From contig NW_024609881.1 of the NCBI RefSeq assembly GCF_016920785.2, forward strand, positions 48,516,710-48,580,709: DNA of 64,000 nt, read 5' to 3'. Under the pieces are notes generated by a model that saw only the letters and a program-made list of their open reading frames with translations, did no database searches and was not told the origin of the DNA. The number at the start of each line of letters is the position of its first letter. Position 1 is the first letter of the stretch. The stretch is from Ixodes scapularis (lineage: Eukaryota > Arthropoda > Arachnida > Ixodida > Ixodidae). Shown piece after piece: positions 1 to 11,500 of this stretch. The translations under genes and the position numbers were made by a program.

Positions 1-464
<464 letters not shown>

Positions 465-465
465 A

Positions 466-467
466 AA

Positions 468-530
<63 letters not shown>

Positions 531-604
531 GAATAACAACAAATATAATAATAATAATAATAATAATAATCAATCAATCGATCGATCGATCAATCAATCA
601 ATCA
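466..604 (-). repeat. (AAT)n / (CAAT)n tail of the LINE fragment on its right
   Basis: A long imperfect AAT tract with a few interruptions ends in CAAT/CGAT units. It sits directly 3' of the LINE fragment at 605-1501 on the minus strand. Confidence 0.85.
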
Positions 605-1523
605 ATGTTTTTATTGAAGTGCCCAGGAACAACCTTGCGGTCTTAGTACAGGTGCACTCAGGAAACATGAAAAACAACACTACACACAACAAACAAATAG
701 TAAGCAACACAACACTTAAAAAAGATCACATATGTCACATAAACTCGCTAGGCTATACCACCACGATAGCGAAAGGAAAGGAAAGCGAGAGTATAAAAAT
801 TGGTTCTGAGCAACTTAATCAGGTGCAAAAAATGGGAAGCCAAATTTAGGTGAGGAACTTTAGCGCTCTGATGAACTCCGGTGTGTTATTGTTAAATATG
901 TCAATAGAGTCTGTAAAAGAGGAATTATAGGTGTGCCCAATTCTCGACACGGGGTCGTGAAGATTAGTTACGGGAGCATTGTAGAAGGATGCATTTTGCC
1001 TTGTAGTTTTTACGGGAATTTTCAAACGCACATTTGATATCAATGATGTGCAGTCAGTGATGCCATGAATAAGTTTGTACAGAAATAGGATGTCGGCATG
1101 TTCTCTCCTACGCCGCAGGGTGGGCAATGCCAAGCTATGTTAAACTGGGACTGCTGGATCATCGTTTGAGGTGGACGCATTGCGCGACGAGAAACGATGT
1201 CTGTAGATGCATAAGAACTTATTCTGAACACGTTCGATTCTAGCCGAGGTTGTCGCGCAGATTCCATTCCATACAACAGAGGCATACTCGACGTGTGGTC
1301 GACATAAAGCACTGTACAGTGTCACAAAAGTACTAGGGTTATTAAACTCTTTAGTAATGCGGCACGTGATACCAAGCGTACGTAAAGCTGAGCTCACAAT
1401 ATGGTCAACATGACTCGAAAAGCGTAATGTACTATCAAATACAACTCCAAGGTCTTTGATTTCATTCACACGTGTCAAAAGAACTGACTGAATGTCATAA
1501 GAGAATAATAATAATAATAACAA
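605..1523 (-). pseudogene. LINE fragment (C-terminal part of RT ORF), subfamily 1
   Basis: A minus-strand remnant of a non-LTR retrotransposon ORF2, followed by its 3' UTR at 605-845. The frame from 1523 to 846 contains the C-terminal RT/thumb motifs KDLGVVFDSTLRF, YASVVWNGI and RVQNKFL, then the C-terminal tail. It aligns with the fragment at 4999-5880. One in-frame TAA at about 1135 replaces the residue corresponding to Gln in that copy, so the fragment is dead. The 5' end is lost at an AAT tract, typical of 5' truncation by target-primed reverse transcription. The active-site YADD region is missing. Confidence 0.85.
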
Positions 1524-1544
1524 TCAATCAATCAATCAATCAAT
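1502..1544 (-). repeat. (AAT)n / (CAAT)n tail
   Basis: Short AAT and CAAT tracts lie between the truncated 5' end of the fragment on the left and the 3' end of the LINE at 1545-4665. Confidence 0.85.
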
Positions 1545-1794
1545 GTTTATTAAAGTGTCCAGGAACAACCAATTGGTCTTAGTGCTGGCACACTAAAAAA
1601 AATGAGCAAAAACACACACATACAAACACGCATACACGCGAGTGCAGAAGGAGAACGTAGTTCTCCAGTCTGAGAATAAAAATATTAACAAGTATGAAAG
1701 ACACTAAGATTAACAAGGGAAATCAAAAGCACAAAACAGAGACATCACCAGGTGTGAGAGCAAAAAGCAAATACTACATCAGCGCTTCAACTGA

Positions 1795-2904
1795 TCAGCC
1801 CTTTTCCTGCAAGAGGAAGATTTGAACAGCATTTCCGAACTTGCTCCCGCATGAGTTAAAAAAATCAATTGTGTCAGAGTAGCGATTATAACACTCCGCC
1901 GATCTTTGGATCGGGTTTAAGTTGCTAAAATGTCGAGCTATATAAAAAGATGATTGGAGCCGTGTAGGCACACGTGGAACTCTGAGGCTCACTTCGGACA
2001 GAAGGCTGGGAGAGTTAATCGAGCCGTGCAGGGTCTTAAACAAAAACAACAAATCTGCCTTCACCCGACGCTGCTGGAGGCTCAACAAGTTGACAAGTTG
2101 CGAGTTACACACACCGTTCAGACAAGGATTACCATTCTCATGGTAACGATATTTAAAGATAGAAATAAATTTGTTTTGGACTCGCTCGACAGATGAGCTG
2201 TTGGTTTTGGAAATGCCGTTCCAAACAACCGAGGCGTACTCTAGCTGGGATCTAACTAAGGAACAATACAGCGTAAAAAAAGCGGACGGGCTTTTGAACT
2301 CCTTCGTTATGCGAGACACGACACCTAACGTGCGCGAGGCCGATTGAACCACTTTGATGACGTGAGTGTCAAATCTCAAGGTTGAATCAAAGACAACTCC
2401 AAGGTCCCTCAGTTCACTTACACGTGACAGCAGTTCGCCATGATAACTATATGGAAAGAATATATCATGGGTCTTGCGAGAATATGTCATTATTTTTGTT
2501 TTAGAGTGATTCAAACGGAGGTCATTGTCTAAACACCAACGACCAAAGGAATATGCGTCATTCTGAAGCGCGATGCAATCCTCTAAGGTCGATATTTTTT
2601 TGTAAAGTTTTATATCATCAGCGTACTGCAGAAATGAAGAATTTAATATAACTCGAGAGACATCATTTATAAAAATATTAAAGAGGAGGGGGCCCAAGAC
2701 AGATCCCTGAGGCACTCCAGAGCTTGCCTTGTACAAGGACGAGGTAGTATTGTTGACGCGGACGTAGGCTTGCCTATCAGACAAATAGCTTTTTAACAAA
2801 TTGTATACCGAACCACATACTCCGTACGAAGAAAGCTTGTATAAGAGGATGTCGTGGTTGACTACGTCGAATGCCTTACTCAGGTCGAAATAAAAAAACG
2901 TCAA
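1795..2904 (-). pseudogene. Reverse transcriptase, C-terminal segment of broken ORF2
   Basis: Open segment of about 369 codons with RT motifs from FDLSKAFDVVNH through GVPQGSVLGPLLF and YADDIK to the C-terminus. It enters by frameshift from the upstream segment at 2876-3763. The stop at 1795 is probably the native ORF2 end, because the 3' UTR follows. Confidence 0.85.
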
Positions 2905-3763
2905 GCTGACCTCTATTACAAACTACTTCAGAGGCAGCAGACATAAAAGATACGAGATTGGTGGATGTCGATCTGCCGGACATGAAACCATGCTGATTAG
3001 GAATGACTATACTACGAAACTTGAAGGAAAGAAATTGATGGATCACCATTTCAAAAAGTTTGGAAAAAGAAGAGAGAAGAGAAATCGGTCTGTAATTAAG
3101 AACATCACCACTATTTCCAGATTTCAGGACCGGAACAACCACTGCCAGTTTCCAGTCGTTAGGGAATATCCCTGACGTCAAGGAGTTATTGAAAATTGTG
3201 CACAGTATAGGCGTAAGTAATTCATGATAAGCCTTAACAATTGCAGCGGGTATCCCGTCATGACCTGCAGACAATGTGGGTTTCATTTTCTTAATACATA
3301 GCCTAACACATTCCTCATCGACAACCACAGAACCTAATGAGTCGCCAAAAACGTCCGAGTGAGGAAAAATAGATGAGGAGCAGTTATTATTATTAATGTA
3401 AACTGACGCAAAGTGATCAGCAAACAACTCAGACATGCCCTTCGCACTGTCGCTATGCTGATTCAAGACGATTTCGGACTCAATATTCTTCCCCAAGCGC
3501 GATTTACCGTACCTCCAAAATTTCTTGGGATTTTTAACAAGATCTGATTCCACCGAGTTAGAATGCGCCTGGCGATCACGGTTTAAAATTTTCTTACATC
3601 GCTTTCTGCAAATTTTAAATTCAACTTCCCACTTCGGAAGACCACTTTTCTGAAACCTCCTGTGCAAAAAATCTTTCCGTTTTAAAAGCGTTCTGAGTTC
3701 ACGAGAGAACCAGATAGGGAAGCGAGATTTTTTAGACGTTTTAAGAGGGATATACATGTCCAT
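2876..3763 (-). pseudogene. Reverse transcriptase, N-terminal segment of broken ORF2
   Basis: Open segment that starts in the linker before RT (SRFPIWFSRELRTLLKRKDF) and covers the fingers region (SAGHDGIPAAIVKAYHE, NYRPISLL, NQHGFMSGRST). It loses frame after RGQLDV near 2895, and the next segment continues in another frame. Confidence 0.85.
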
Positions 3764-4641
3764 AGCCTCCTGAACAACAGTTGTGAGGAGATATACTTGG
3801 CCGTTGATATCAGACGACTCAGGATAGAAGCCCAGTCAACACCCGAAAGATGGTGATACATTCCAGTGTAGTCCCCCGCTGAATACTTATATGATGTGTG
3901 TGGGGAAGGACCATTAGAGGGACTGAGGACCGGAGGATCAAAAACAGAAAGAACTACATCAAGAGCAGGGTGATAGCTATCCTCAGGAACCATAGAAAGT
4001 TCACTTCGAGCCACACGTATACCGTCCGTGTTTGAAAAGCATAAATCTAAAGCATTATCTTGGTCATTTAGAATGTTATTGTGCTGTCTAAGATCTAAAA
4101 AGGAAGTAAAGTTGAGGAGATAGTTGCACTTTTGTTTACAATAAAAGTTGCCAGTAAGGACATTGAATTGTGTCCAGTTAATCCCTGGAGCGTTAAAATC
4201 CCCCAAGATTAAGATATTGCTCCCCTGTGAATCATTAATAGTATTTTCAATGTGAGCAAGACATCTTTGGAAATCATCTGGTGTCGTCTGAGGAGGAAGG
4301 TAAAACAAACCTATTAAAATACGTTCTCTGCTAGAACACTCAATTTCAACTCACAGAGACTCAGGAAATCTCTCCAGATCCTCACGTCTTCGTGAACTAT
4401 ATTGTTTGTTAACCGCGACCAATACACCGCCTCCTACTCGGCCCCGGGAAGAGAAATCACGATCATGACGGTAGACATCAAAACAAGGCGGAAAGTAGTC
4501 GGAGGAACTAACACTAGGACATAACCAAGTTTCCGTTAAGCAAACAATTGAGTAATTAGATAGAGTAGTGTTGGCAAAGAAACATTCAGCTTTCGTCCGC
4601 AGGCCACGGACATTCTGGTAAAACAAATCGACGTTACTCAT
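3682..4641 (-). pseudogene. Endonuclease segment of broken LINE ORF2
   Basis: Two open pieces, 4641-4351 and 4308-3682, in the same frame and separated by a TGA. Together they cover an apurinic endonuclease-like domain: YQNVRGLRTK near the start, LTETWL, then LILGDFNAPGINW with the expected Asp and Asn residues. Frame is lost after DWASIL near 3810. Confidence 0.85.
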
Positions 4642-4668
4642 CTTTGTATTTAGTGTTGGGCTTGTCGC

Positions 4669-4712
4669 TAATAATAATAATAATAATAATAATCAATCAA
4701 TCAATCAATCAA
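4669..4712 (-). repeat. (AAT)n / (CAAT)n tail
   Basis: Tail tract of the 208-bp element on its right. It joins that element to the 5' end of the LINE at 1545-4665. Confidence 0.8.
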
Positions 4713-4920
4713 TGTTTTTATTCGTGCCCGGGAACAACCTTGCGGTCTTGGTACAGGTGCACTGTGTTAACATGTAAGGCAGAACAGGGTATAAAGCAAT
4801 AGTACGGACAACACAAACAACGGACAAGCCCTAGAAAAATACACTTAAAAATTATAAAAAGTAAACACAAAGTCACAACATACGATAAGCTTAAGGGTAC
4901 TACCGCCAACACCAATTGCT
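4713..4920 (-). mobile_element. SINE-like 208-bp element, copy 2
   Basis: Nearly identical to 257-464 (three differences noticed) with the same 5' and 3' ends, but bordered on its 5' side by a GAAAGAAAG/A-rich run instead of AAT repeats. It carries the same 3' hairpin motif with loop GCAA and the same tail. It could also be the 3' UTR of the LINE fragment at 4999-5880; the shared truncation point in copy 1 argues against that. Confidence 0.55.
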
Positions 4921-4929
4921 AGAAAGAAA

Positions 4930-5880
4930 GAAAAAAAAAATGCATTCAAAGTGGGGAATTTCGGCGTGAACGCCGCAAGTTAGTGCATACAGTTCTAATT
5001 TAAGTGATGGCCTTTAACGTTTTTACAAACTGCAGCGTGTTATTGTTAAATATGTCGAGTGTTTCAGAAAAAGAAGAATTATAAGTATGCCCAAGTCTGG
5101 ACACAGGATCGTGGAGGTTGAGTAGACGCCTGTTGCAGAAGGACGCATTTTGCCTTGTTGTTTTTAGAGGAATTTTTAAGAGTACTCTTGACGTCAATAC
5201 CGTGCAATCAGTGACGGCGTGGACAAGTTTGTATAAAAATAAGATATCGGCAAGTTCTCTCCTACGAAGCAGGGTAGGTAGTGCCACGCTACGCTGAACA
5301 GGGACAGGGACATCAGTAGTGGTGGGTACAATGCGCGCTGAGCAACGATGTCTATAGATGGAAAGAAACTTGTTCTGAACCCGTTCTATTTTCAAGGAAT
5401 TTGTGGCACAAATTCCATTCCATACAACAGAAGCGTATTCAAGCTGTGGTCGACACAATGCACTGTAGAGTATAAGAAATGTGCAGGGGTTAATAAACTC
5501 TTTAGTGATGCGGCACGCACTACCGAGCGTGCGTAGAGCTGCGTTCACGATGTGATCCACATGACTGGAGAAGATTAAGGTGCTGTCAAACACTACGCCA
5601 AGATCTTTGATTCTGTTCATACGTTCCAAAAGGTCTGTCTGAATAACATATGGGAATACAATGTTATGTGTCTTACGAGTGTACGACACGACTTTCGTTT
5701 TAGAGCTATTTATCTTTAGGTCATTCCCCCGGCACCATTCTTCAAAAGCATCAACATCTCTCTGTAGCAAAACACAGTCTCGGTCTTCTCGTACCTCCAT
5801 AAACATCTTAATATCATCTGCGTACTGAAGAAATGAAGAGTGACGAATCACAGTCGAAACATCATTAACAAAAAAAAAAA
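4930..5880 (-). pseudogene. LINE fragment (RT C-terminal half), subfamily 1
   Basis: An uninterrupted reading frame runs from about 5876 down to 5000: VNDVS, SSFLQYADDIK (RT catalytic box), WCRGNDLKINSSKTK, KDLGVVFDSTLIF, YASVVWNGI and the C-terminal tail. It is 5' truncated inside RT exactly at an AAT tract; the Leu-rich start of the longest frame is only the translated microsatellite. No internal stops were noticed, so the copy is recent but too short to be active. Confidence 0.85.
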
Positions 5881-5882
5881 AA

Positions 5883-5951
<69 letters not shown>
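5881..5951 (-). repeat. (AAT)n tail of the LINE at 5952-8400
   Basis: An A run is followed by about 22 AAT units. On the minus strand this is the terminal TTA repeat of the next element. Confidence 0.85.
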
Positions 5952-5952
<1 letters not shown>

Positions 5953-8400
5953 TTGTATTCAGGAACATTCATAAAATCATACAGGAGTGCGGGGGCAATC
6001 AAAGCCAACGGTGGCTTGTGTGACGCCGCCCCAAAAAAAAATGAAAAAAGAAAGAGACAGAGGTTGAATGTCCAAGAACACAGTTAGTAAAAAATTAGAA
6101 CAAAGAAAGCAGAAAACGGGAAAGAAAACGATCATAAAGCAGTTAGGAGTGCACAAGACAGGATGACTAATATATACACAAATGCAAACGTAGTAAATAT
6201 AGACACAATTGTGAAACGACCAAGAACAAAGTCAGTACAAAAATTCGCAAGAATAAAGGAACGTGGACGAGAAAATCAAGAATAAAGCAGTTAGGAGTGC
6301 ACAAAACATGAATAATATGTACACAAATACATACGCAACTAAATATAAGCATTATGTAATCTCTCCTCCAGAAAGATGAACTTTCATACTTTTCTTCAGC
6401 TGGCTCAAAGAATTAGCCTGCAGAATTTCAGAGTGCAAATTGTTAAATGTCTCAGGCACATAATATTCGCGCGTATTCTTACCATATCGAGTACGAACAA
6501 AAGGGACTTTAAATGTTTCTTGAAAACGAAGGGAACGAGTAGGTACGTTTTTTCTCTTGAAATCATCAGACCAGAAGTAACGTTGGACAACAGTTCGAGT
6601 AAAAAGACTTCTGAGACATGGGAATTGCAGGAAATTAAACAGGTCACTGTCGTCAGGTATTTGCAAGCCGTAAGATACACTTTTCAAAATATTTTTTAAA
6701 ATGCTATCTATTTTACCATGCCACTGGGTAGAACAGTTCCCAAACACTGTAATCCCATACCTTAACACGCTATATGCCAGTGTGTGGGCGATTATTTTAC
6801 GTACAGAAAACGGCATAAGCGATTTGGTGTTATATAAAAGACAACTTACACTCCTTAGCTTAGCACAAAGCGACACGAATTGAGCATTCCAAGTTAGGCC
6901 GCAGTCAAATAAAATTCCAAGGTACTTGACAGATTCAACATATTCCAATGAAACACACTTGCATGATACACATTTTGAGTGATGTAAAACAAAAGGGAAA
7001 TCCAGACGCACGTATTTAAGGGGATTATGGAAACAGATAAGTTTAGTCTTATTTACGTTAACATCCATAAGGTTTCGCTGAAACCAGTCCATGACTGTAG
7101 TCGCAGCACACTGTAGTGAGCGGGCGGCATTTTCAAAATTAAGATGTCGAGTGACTATTACGGTATCATCCGCATATTGATAAAGCTTGGCTTCAGAGAG
7201 AGATGTTGAAATATCATTAACGAACAGATTAAATAGAAGTGGAGACAAAATTGAGCCCTGGGGTACCCCTGCTCTTAGCATTGTTCGCGGACTGCGGGAC
7301 TCAGCTGCAATTACAAGCTGTGAGCGATTTAAAAGGTAATTGGACAGAAAAGAAAAAAACGGGCCACGAAAGCCGTAGCTATGCAGCTTTCTCAAGAGGA
7401 CTGAATGGCTGACCGTATCAAACGCCTTCGATACGTCTAAAAAAAGGGCACAGCTTACAAGATTTCTTTCAAAACCGGAAAAGAGTAAATCAGAAAAGTC
7501 TTCCAGCAGAGGTTGAGTACCTTTTCCCCGAATAAAACCAAACTGACTAGGTGAGAGAACATTATGCACGTCTAGAAAGGATGACATAACTTGGAATACG
7601 TGTTTTTCTAGGATTTGAACAATAATTGGTAATATAGAAATTGGGCGGTAATTTTCAATCTTATTCGCTCCACCTCCTTTGTATAAGGGCCTTACAATGG
7701 CAGTTTTTAGTTCATCTGGAAGAACGCAACTCTCAATAAAGCCATTCAGCATATGAAGCAATACATGCTTGATAATCTCATAATTTCTGCGGAGATCGGA
7801 AACTCGGATGCCGTCAATGCCTGGAGATTTGGAAGACTTGAAACTAAACAGTAACGAGTGCAGGTCGACATCATTGAGTGGTGGAAGAAAAGCAGAAGCT
7901 GCGACGACATTGTTGAAAGTGATGGAAGAATCTCTGCTTTTACCAGAAAAGGTCGCAAAAAAACTGTTGAAATCTCTTACAACAGTTGAAAGATTTGGAC
8001 CGAAGTTTTTTTTCAAAACGTTATCAACAGAACTTGTAGAAGGGTTGCCACGAAACTCATTGACGAGAATCCAAGTCTGTGTCATGTTCGAGCGAGACTC
8101 TGAAAATATTTTATGAAAATACTTTCGCTTTGCCGAGCGAATCATAGCATTTACCATGTTTCTGCAAATTTGATAGTTCGATTTAAGTACAGTATTACTA
8201 GGCGAACGCCTATATCGAGCCCACAAGTTATTCTTTTCCGCTATTGCCGCCAAAATGTCTGCATTCAACCAGTAGTGATTAGGCCGACGTCTTTTAACGC
8301 AGATTTCTTTTCTTGAGGGAACGTAAAACATATTAATAACATGAGCGAACTTTTGGTATATGTCCGTGGAACTAACTGATTGAAGAAACCCATTCCAGTC
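5952..8400 (-). mobile_element. LINE, subfamily 3, 5'-truncated with intact RT ORF
   Basis: Minus-strand LINE of a different family from its neighbours: it lacks their 3' terminal hairpin motif and has its own 3' UTR (5952-6351). Coding sequence continues in frame beyond the Met at 8331 up to about 8400 (DWNGFLQSVSS), where the element ends at one arm of a 25-bp inverted repeat. The endonuclease domain is missing. Confidence 0.88.
6352..8331 (-). CDS. Reverse transcriptase of LINE subfamily 3
   Basis: Uninterrupted frame of 659 codons. The N-terminal part is a linker with PNHYWLNADILAAI. RT motifs follow in order: SPGIDGIRVSDL, NYRPISILPIIVQILEKHV, SQFGFIRGKGTQPLL, FLDVSKAFDTVSHSVLL, AGVPQGSILSPLLFNLFVND, YQYADDTVIV (catalytic Asp pair) and KYLGILFD. 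The protein would copy its own RNA at a nicked target. The lack of stops suggests a young insertion, but without endonuclease it cannot be autonomous. The first Met is not a native start; the true ORF2 began further upstream. A related plus-strand wreck lies at 38540-39930. Confidence 0.88.
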   Translation of the reverse strand: MFYVPSRKEICVKRRRPNHYWLNADILAAIAEKNNLWARYRRSPSNTVLKSNYQICRNMVNAMIRSAKRKYFHKIFSESRSNMTQTWILVNEFRGNPSTSSVDNVLKKNFGPNLSTVVRDFNSFFATFSGKSRDSSITFNNVVAASAFLPPLNDVDLHSLLFSFKSSKSPGIDGIRVSDLRRNYEIIKHVLLHMLNGFIESCVLPDELKTAIVRPLYKGGGANKIENYRPISILPIIVQILEKHVFQVMSSFLDVHNVLSPSQFGFIRGKGTQPLLEDFSDLLFSGFERNLVSCALFLDVSKAFDTVSHSVLLRKLHSYGFRGPFFSFLSNYLLNRSQLVIAAESRSPRTMLRAGVPQGSILSPLLFNLFVNDISTSLSEAKLYQYADDTVIVTRHLNFENAARSLQCAATTVMDWFQRNLMDVNVNKTKLICFHNPLKYVRLDFPFVLHHSKCVSCKCVSLEYVESVKYLGILFDCGLTWNAQFVSLCAKLRSVSCLLYNTKSLMPFSVRKIIAHTLAYSVLRYGITVFGNCSTQWHGKIDSILKNILKSVSYGLQIPDDSDLFNFLQFPCLRSLFTRTVVQRYFWSDDFKRKNVPTRSLRFQETFKVPFVRTRYGKNTREYYVPETFNNLHSEILQANSLSQLKKSMKVHLSGGEIT

Positions 8401-8432
8401 TAAAGAAGAATGGGTTTCTTCAATCAGTTAGT
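8371..8432. repeat. 25-bp perfect inverted repeat at a LINE 5' junction
   Basis: Arms at 8371-8395 and 8408-8432 are perfect reverse complements with a 12-base loop. The right-hand arm copies, in reverse, the last coding bases of the LINE. This is the kind of scar left by template switching or snap-back at the end of reverse transcription. Confidence 0.85.
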
Positions 8433-8437
8433 ATAAA

Positions 8438-8475
<38 letters not shown>

Positions 8476-8533
8476 ATTTTTATTGGAACACGCATTTAAC
8501 AAAGCAGATACACGGGCCTGTCAAAGCCAGAAA
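8433..8533 (-). mobile_element. Short 3' end fragment of LINE subfamily 3
   Basis: An AAT tract (8437-8472) and about 65 bases resembling the 3' UTR end of the plus-strand LINE wreck near 39830-39910 (GGCTTTGxCxGGCC, then a GCGTGTT/ATTG-like stretch). It is a very short 5'-truncated insertion. Confidence 0.55.
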
Positions 8534-8546
8534 TAATACTAATAAT

Positions 8547-8582
<36 letters not shown>
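8534..8582 (-). repeat. (AAT)n / (CAAT)n tail
   Basis: AAT units followed by about eight CAAT units; this is the 3' tail of the LINE at 8583-11635. Confidence 0.85.
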
Positions 8583-11500
8583 TTTATTATACAGTGCCCA
8601 GGAACAACCCTGAGGTCTTGGTGCTGGTACACTGGTGGATAAAAAAAACAAAAAACAAAAAAACACACTATACACATCTCCGCAGAAAATAAGATACATT
8701 TTTAGCATAATACTAGGCAGTGCACGAGTAATTAGTACAATGAAATAAAAACGAGGCAGTAACAGTAGAGACGGAACACAAGACCGAAGGACAACAACTG
8801 CACCACCAGAAAACACGACATGGAGATGACGACATTCAGACATAACAAAGCAATTCAGCAATGCTCATCCTGCACGGGCAAGTTTTTAATAGAAAGGACA
8901 AACGTCCTGTAGCAAGGGTTGAAAATATCAAGTTTTTCAGAGTAATGATTCAAACGCTGAGCCATTCTCACAATTGGGTTTACCGGACTAAACATTCTAG
9001 AAACATAAAAAGATGACAGAAGACGAGTAGGCACACGTGGGACCCTAAGGCACAGTTCAGATAACAGGCTCGGAGAATTGATGAGTCCATGCAGCGTTTT
9101 AAACAAAAATAGTAAGTCCGCGTTCTCCCGACGCCGGTGCAAGCTAAGCAAACCAACACGCTCTACCGCAGACTCATATGTTAAACAGTGAACATCCTCC
9201 TTTATGTAGCGATGTTTAAAGATAGAGACAAACTTTTTTTGCACACGTTCGATCTCCAAGGAGTGACTTTTAGAAATTCCATTCCAAACAACTGAGGCAT
9301 ATTCTAACTGTGACCTGGATAGCGAGCAGTATAACGTGATAAAAGCCGTCGGGTTTTTGAACTCCCTGGTTAAGCGAGAGGCAACACCCAACATTCGCAA
9401 AGACGAGTTAACCAGTTTACCAACGTGATCAGAGAAACGCAACCCAGAATCAACCATGACTCCGAGATCTTTCATTACACTTACTCGAGACAAAGTCTCT
9501 CCTTGAATATTATATGCAAAAGAGATATTGTGAGTTTTCCGAGAGAGCGTCATGACCTTGGTTTTGGACGGGTTCAAGAGAAGGTCATTTTCAGAGCACC
9601 ATCGGTAGAAAGAACATGCATCTTCCTGGAGCTTAGCACAATCACGTTCAGTAACTATTTCTCGATAAATTTTTATATCGTCAGCATATTGCAGGAATGA
9701 AGAATTTAAAACAGCAAAAGAGACGTCATTTACGAAAATTGTGAACAGAAGGGGTCCTAAAACAGATCCCTGAGGAACGCCAGAGCGAGTCCTGTACAAC
9801 GAAGAGTTCATGTTGTTAACCCGGACATATGCCTCTCTCTCTGACAAGTAGCTTTTTAACCAGTCATGTACTGAGCCACATACTCCATAGGAGGAAAGTT
9901 TGGATAAAAGAATAATGTGATTGACTACGTCAAAAGCCTTACTTAAGTCAAAGTAGACAACGTCCAACTGACCTCTGTTACATATTACACGAGATGCAGC
10001 AGACATAAAGCTAACGAGATTGGTAGTTGTTGATCTGCCGCTCATAAAACCATGCTGATTGGGAATTGCTAAGTTTCGAAATTTGAAAGACAGGAATTGA
10101 TGAACTACCATTTCAAAGAGCTTAGAAAATGGAGAGAGAAGAGAAATAGGTCTATAGTTACAAATATCACCTTTTTTTCCCGACTTTAAGACTGGAACAA
10201 CAGCAGCGACTTTCCACGTCTCAGGAAAGGTTCCCAACCTTAACGAGTTGTTAAATATAGAGCACAGTACCGGCGTGAATATGTCGTGATACGTTTTGAG
10301 AATCGCAGAGGGAATGCCGTCGGGCCCTACTGATAATGTTGCTCTCATTTTCTTAATACAGGATCGTACGGACTCTTCATCAACATTAATGCAACTTAAC
10401 AAGTCACCAAACCCATCTAAGTGAGGCAGCACAGGTGCAGAACGCTGCGTACTATCCCTGTAGACGGACCTAAAATGCTCAGCAAATAACTCAGGCACGG
10501 ACTTCAAATCGCTCTCGTGATTATCCAGGACAATCTTCGACTCTATATGCCTCCCAGAACGTGAATTAATGTACTTCCAGAATTTCTTCGGATTATTGAC
10601 AAGATCTGATTCCACTGAGCAACGATGAGCCCGGCGGTCGCGATCCAGGACCGTCTTACATTGCTTTCTGCAGTTCTTGAATTCCACCTCCCACTTTAAA
10701 AGGCCACTTTTCTTAAACTTCCTGTGAAAGAAGTCCTTTCTTTTCAGTAGTGTTTTTAGCTCACTGGAAAACCAGTTAGGAAAGCGAGATTTAGTAACTG
10801 TCCTTAACGGAATAAAAGTATCCATGGCCTTCCGAACAGTTTGCGTGAAGAGCATGACCTGGTCATTCACATCAGGCGACTCCAAGATCAATGCCCAATC
10901 AAAACTCGTGAGGTAATGATGCATCCCGACATAGTCCCCTGCCGACAGATTATATGAGGTGTGCGGCGGGGAATCACCAGAATTAGCACGAACAGAGGAA
11001 TTCTCGAAAGAAAGTACAATATCAAGTGCAGGATGATATGTATCCTGAGGAACTAATGGCAGTTCACCCCGTGCTACACGCACGCTGTCCATATTTGAGA
11101 AGCATAAATCTAGAGCATTAAATTGGTGATTCAGAACATTATTGTGTTGTTTGAGATTTAGGAAAGAAGAAAAGTTTAAGAGCTGGGTGCCTTTCTGCCT
11201 GCAGTAAAAGTTGTCCGTAAAAACATCAAGCTGCGGCCAGTTGACTCCAGGAGCATTAAAATCCCCCAAGATTAAGACTTCGCATCCCTGTAAGTCATTC
11301 ACTGTATTCTCTATGCCAACAAGACAACTATAAAATTCATCTGGCGGTGTCTGGGGAGGGAGGTAAAATAAACCGATTAAAACGCGTACTCCCTTTGCAG
11401 CCTCAATCTCGACCCATACGCTCTCGGGAAATTTCTCTAAGTCTTCGCGTCTCCTAGAGCGGTAGCGCCTGTCGACTGCGACCAACACTCCACCTCCCGT

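Larger units (their letters stand above)
1545..4665 (-). mobile_element. Near-full-length LINE, subfamily 2 (ORF2 broken)
   Basis: Minus-strand non-LTR retrotransposon of the Jockey/CR1-like type. The ORF starts at 4641 with the endonuclease signature YQNVRGLRTK and LTETWL, continues through an exonuclease/endonuclease/phosphatase domain (LILGDFNAPG), then RT (NYRPISLLSSFSKLFE, FDLSKAFDVVNH, GVPQGSVLGPLLF, QYADDIK) and a C-terminal region ending at 1795. It is the same kind of element as 8583-11635. Coding is broken by a TGA at about 4354 where that copy has Trp, a frameshift near 3810, and a frameshift near 2895 beside an A-rich run. No upstream ORF1 is present, so the insertion starts at or just before ORF2. 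Confidence 0.9.

Noticed and set aside
5880..5968. Leu-rich 'signal peptide' at the start of a minus-strand frame
   Set aside because: The Leu run is the AAT microsatellite read on the minus strand; the true coding part starts inside RT at about 5876.
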